From the NCBI GenBank assembly GCA_029933395.1, contig JAOZOG010000003.1, positions 1 to 32,336 of the forward strand: a stretch of 32,336 bases of DNA, given 5' to 3'. The translations under genes were made by a program, and so were the position numbers. Under the pieces are notes generated by a model. The model did not search any database, was not told the DNA's origin, and was given only the letters and a program-made list of their open reading frames with translations. How positions within the stretch are numbered: the first letter of the stretch is position 1; each line of letters begins with the position of its first letter. Positions 31,547 to 32,336 of the stretch are shown here, piece by piece. Source of the stretch: Sulfurovaceae bacterium. Its GTDB lineage: Bacteria > Campylobacterota > Campylobacteria > Campylobacterales > Sulfurovaceae.

Positions 31547-32336
31547 TCCAGCCACCAAACCCTGAATTTCCTCCCTTTGATTTTTCCTTTCTTCAGCCCT
31601 TCATACGCATTTTTGATACTTCTTTTGTCGATTGCGACATAGGCCTGAAAGTCAAAGATATCGATCTTTCCGATATCTGTTCCGGGGATACCGATCTCTT
31701 TACCGAGGGCTCCCAGAATATCTCCGGGACGAAGTTTATTCTTTTTGCCACCGTCGATGCAGAGCGTTGCTTTGTCTGACTGAATAATGAAATTTTTGTC
31801 AGCAGAGTGGCTTTTGGCTGGGAGACTTTTCACATTGGGCGCCATCTCTGAGAGTTTCTCTTTTTGGCCGGGCAGATAGAGGGAGGCGGCGATGCCTTCT
31901 GCTCCGGCTCTGGCAGTTCGTCCGATTCTATGGATATAGACTTCCGGGTCGTGCGGCAGATCGTAATTGATCACCATGGAGACATCTTTGATATCCAGCC
32001 CTCTCGAAGCGACATCGGTTGCCACCATAATACGAACGGAACCATTGGCGAACTTCAGCAGTGCCTCATTGCGCTCCCGCTGATCGAGGTCGCCCTGAAG
32101 ATCCAGAGCGGAAAAGTGCTTATCCTGTAAAAAATCTGCCAGTGCGACTACTTCTGCCTTGGTGTTGCAGAAGATAATTGCCGTTTCCGGTTTGTAGGAT
32201 TGGAGCAGAGAGAGCAGTGCCTGCTCTTTTTTTCCAGGCGAAGCTTCCAATGCGACCTCCTCGATCACATTTTTTTCATGACCTGTGTCGACTTTGATCA
32301 TTTCGGGATGATGAAGTATCTCACTGGAGAGTTTCT
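31543..32336 (-). CDS. dbpA: DEAD-box ATP-dependent RNA helicase, DbpA type (5' end outside window)
   Basis: About 264 codons of the C-terminal half are visible and the frame runs off the window edge. The second RecA-like domain has AIIFCNTKAEV, DLQGDLDQRERN, ATDVASRGLDI and motif VI YIHRIGRTARAG. The C-terminal region (KATLCIDGGKKNKLRPGDIL, KIDIFDFQAYVAI and KGRKFRVW) is the DbpA RNA-binding domain that docks on 23S rRNA helix 92. It acts in 50S ribosomal subunit assembly. The ATG at 32301 is internal; upstream codons KLSSEILHHPE are in frame. Its stop overlaps glk by four bases, tail to tail. Confidence 0.95.
   Translation of the reverse strand, partial: KLSSEILHHPEMIKVDTGHEKNVIEEVALEASPGKKEQALLSLLQSYKPETAIIFCNTKAEVVALADFLQDKHFSALDLQGDLDQRERNEALLKFANGSVRIMVATDVASRGLDIKDVSMVINYDLPHDPEVYIHRIGRTARAGAEGIAASLYLPGQKEKLSEMAPNVKSLPAKSHSADKNFIIQSDKATLCIDGGKKNKLRPGDILGALGKEIGIPGTDIGKIDIFDFQAYVAIDKRSIKNAYEGLKKGKIKGRKFRVWWLD

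Overview
The window looks like a chromosomal segment of a Campylobacterota bacterium (former Epsilonproteobacteria), most likely a Sulfurovum-like denitrifier. The reasons are the housekeeping gene order (murD-mraY divergent from gpmI, then fabG, and later acpP-fabF-accA) and a complete clade II nitrous oxide reductase locus ordered nosZ-B-D-G-C1-C2-H-F-(L)-Y, as in Wolinella. The genus is an inference; there is no rRNA in the window.

Layout. Positions 1-1815 (minus strand) carry the 5' part of murD, a small four-helix-bundle gene and mraY. Positions 1888-4668 carry gpmI, a TerB-like gene and fabG, with two REP-like palindrome pairs on either side of fabG. Positions 4839-9396 form a copper-supply and regulation block: an OmpR-type two-component system, tonB, and a NosA/OprC-type copper receptor. 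Positions 9671-19316 are the nos operon proper. Positions 19326-26453 are an accessory block: four more NosL-like proteins, an Aer-like PAS protein, an FtsX/LolD-type ABC transporter, a CxxC polytopic membrane protein and a SafE/DsbD_2-type membrane protein. Positions 26516-29054 return to acpP-fabF-accA. The window ends with dedA, a PAP2 phosphatase, glucokinase and, convergent, the 3' part of a DbpA-type RNA helicase.

How it works together. NosZ with a fused c-type haem reduces N2O. NosG/NosH and the cytochromes C1/C2 probably bring quinol electrons to it. NosD/F/Y and the NosL proteins build the copper centres, and NosA/TonB import the copper. FNR-type boxes at class II distance stand in front of nosZ and nosB. 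A second direct-repeat motif, TTAAC-N6-TTAAC, lies ten bases before a -10-like hexamer at tonB, nosA and one NosL-like gene, and a degenerate copy lies upstream of nosZ. This suggests a copper/N2O regulon run by the neighbouring response regulator.

Most unusual item. A roughly 501-bp unit (about 239-739), bounded by inverted arrays of the heptamer AGTGAAG and encoding a four-helix-bundle protein, sits inside codon-scale distance of the original murD start. Removing 501 bp restores an in-frame murD whose ATG overlaps the mraY stop. With the unit present, a short leader ORF enters it, and an ATG overlapping the end of the four-helix gene re-opens the murD frame. The unit therefore appears to have inserted into an essential operon while keeping translation going.
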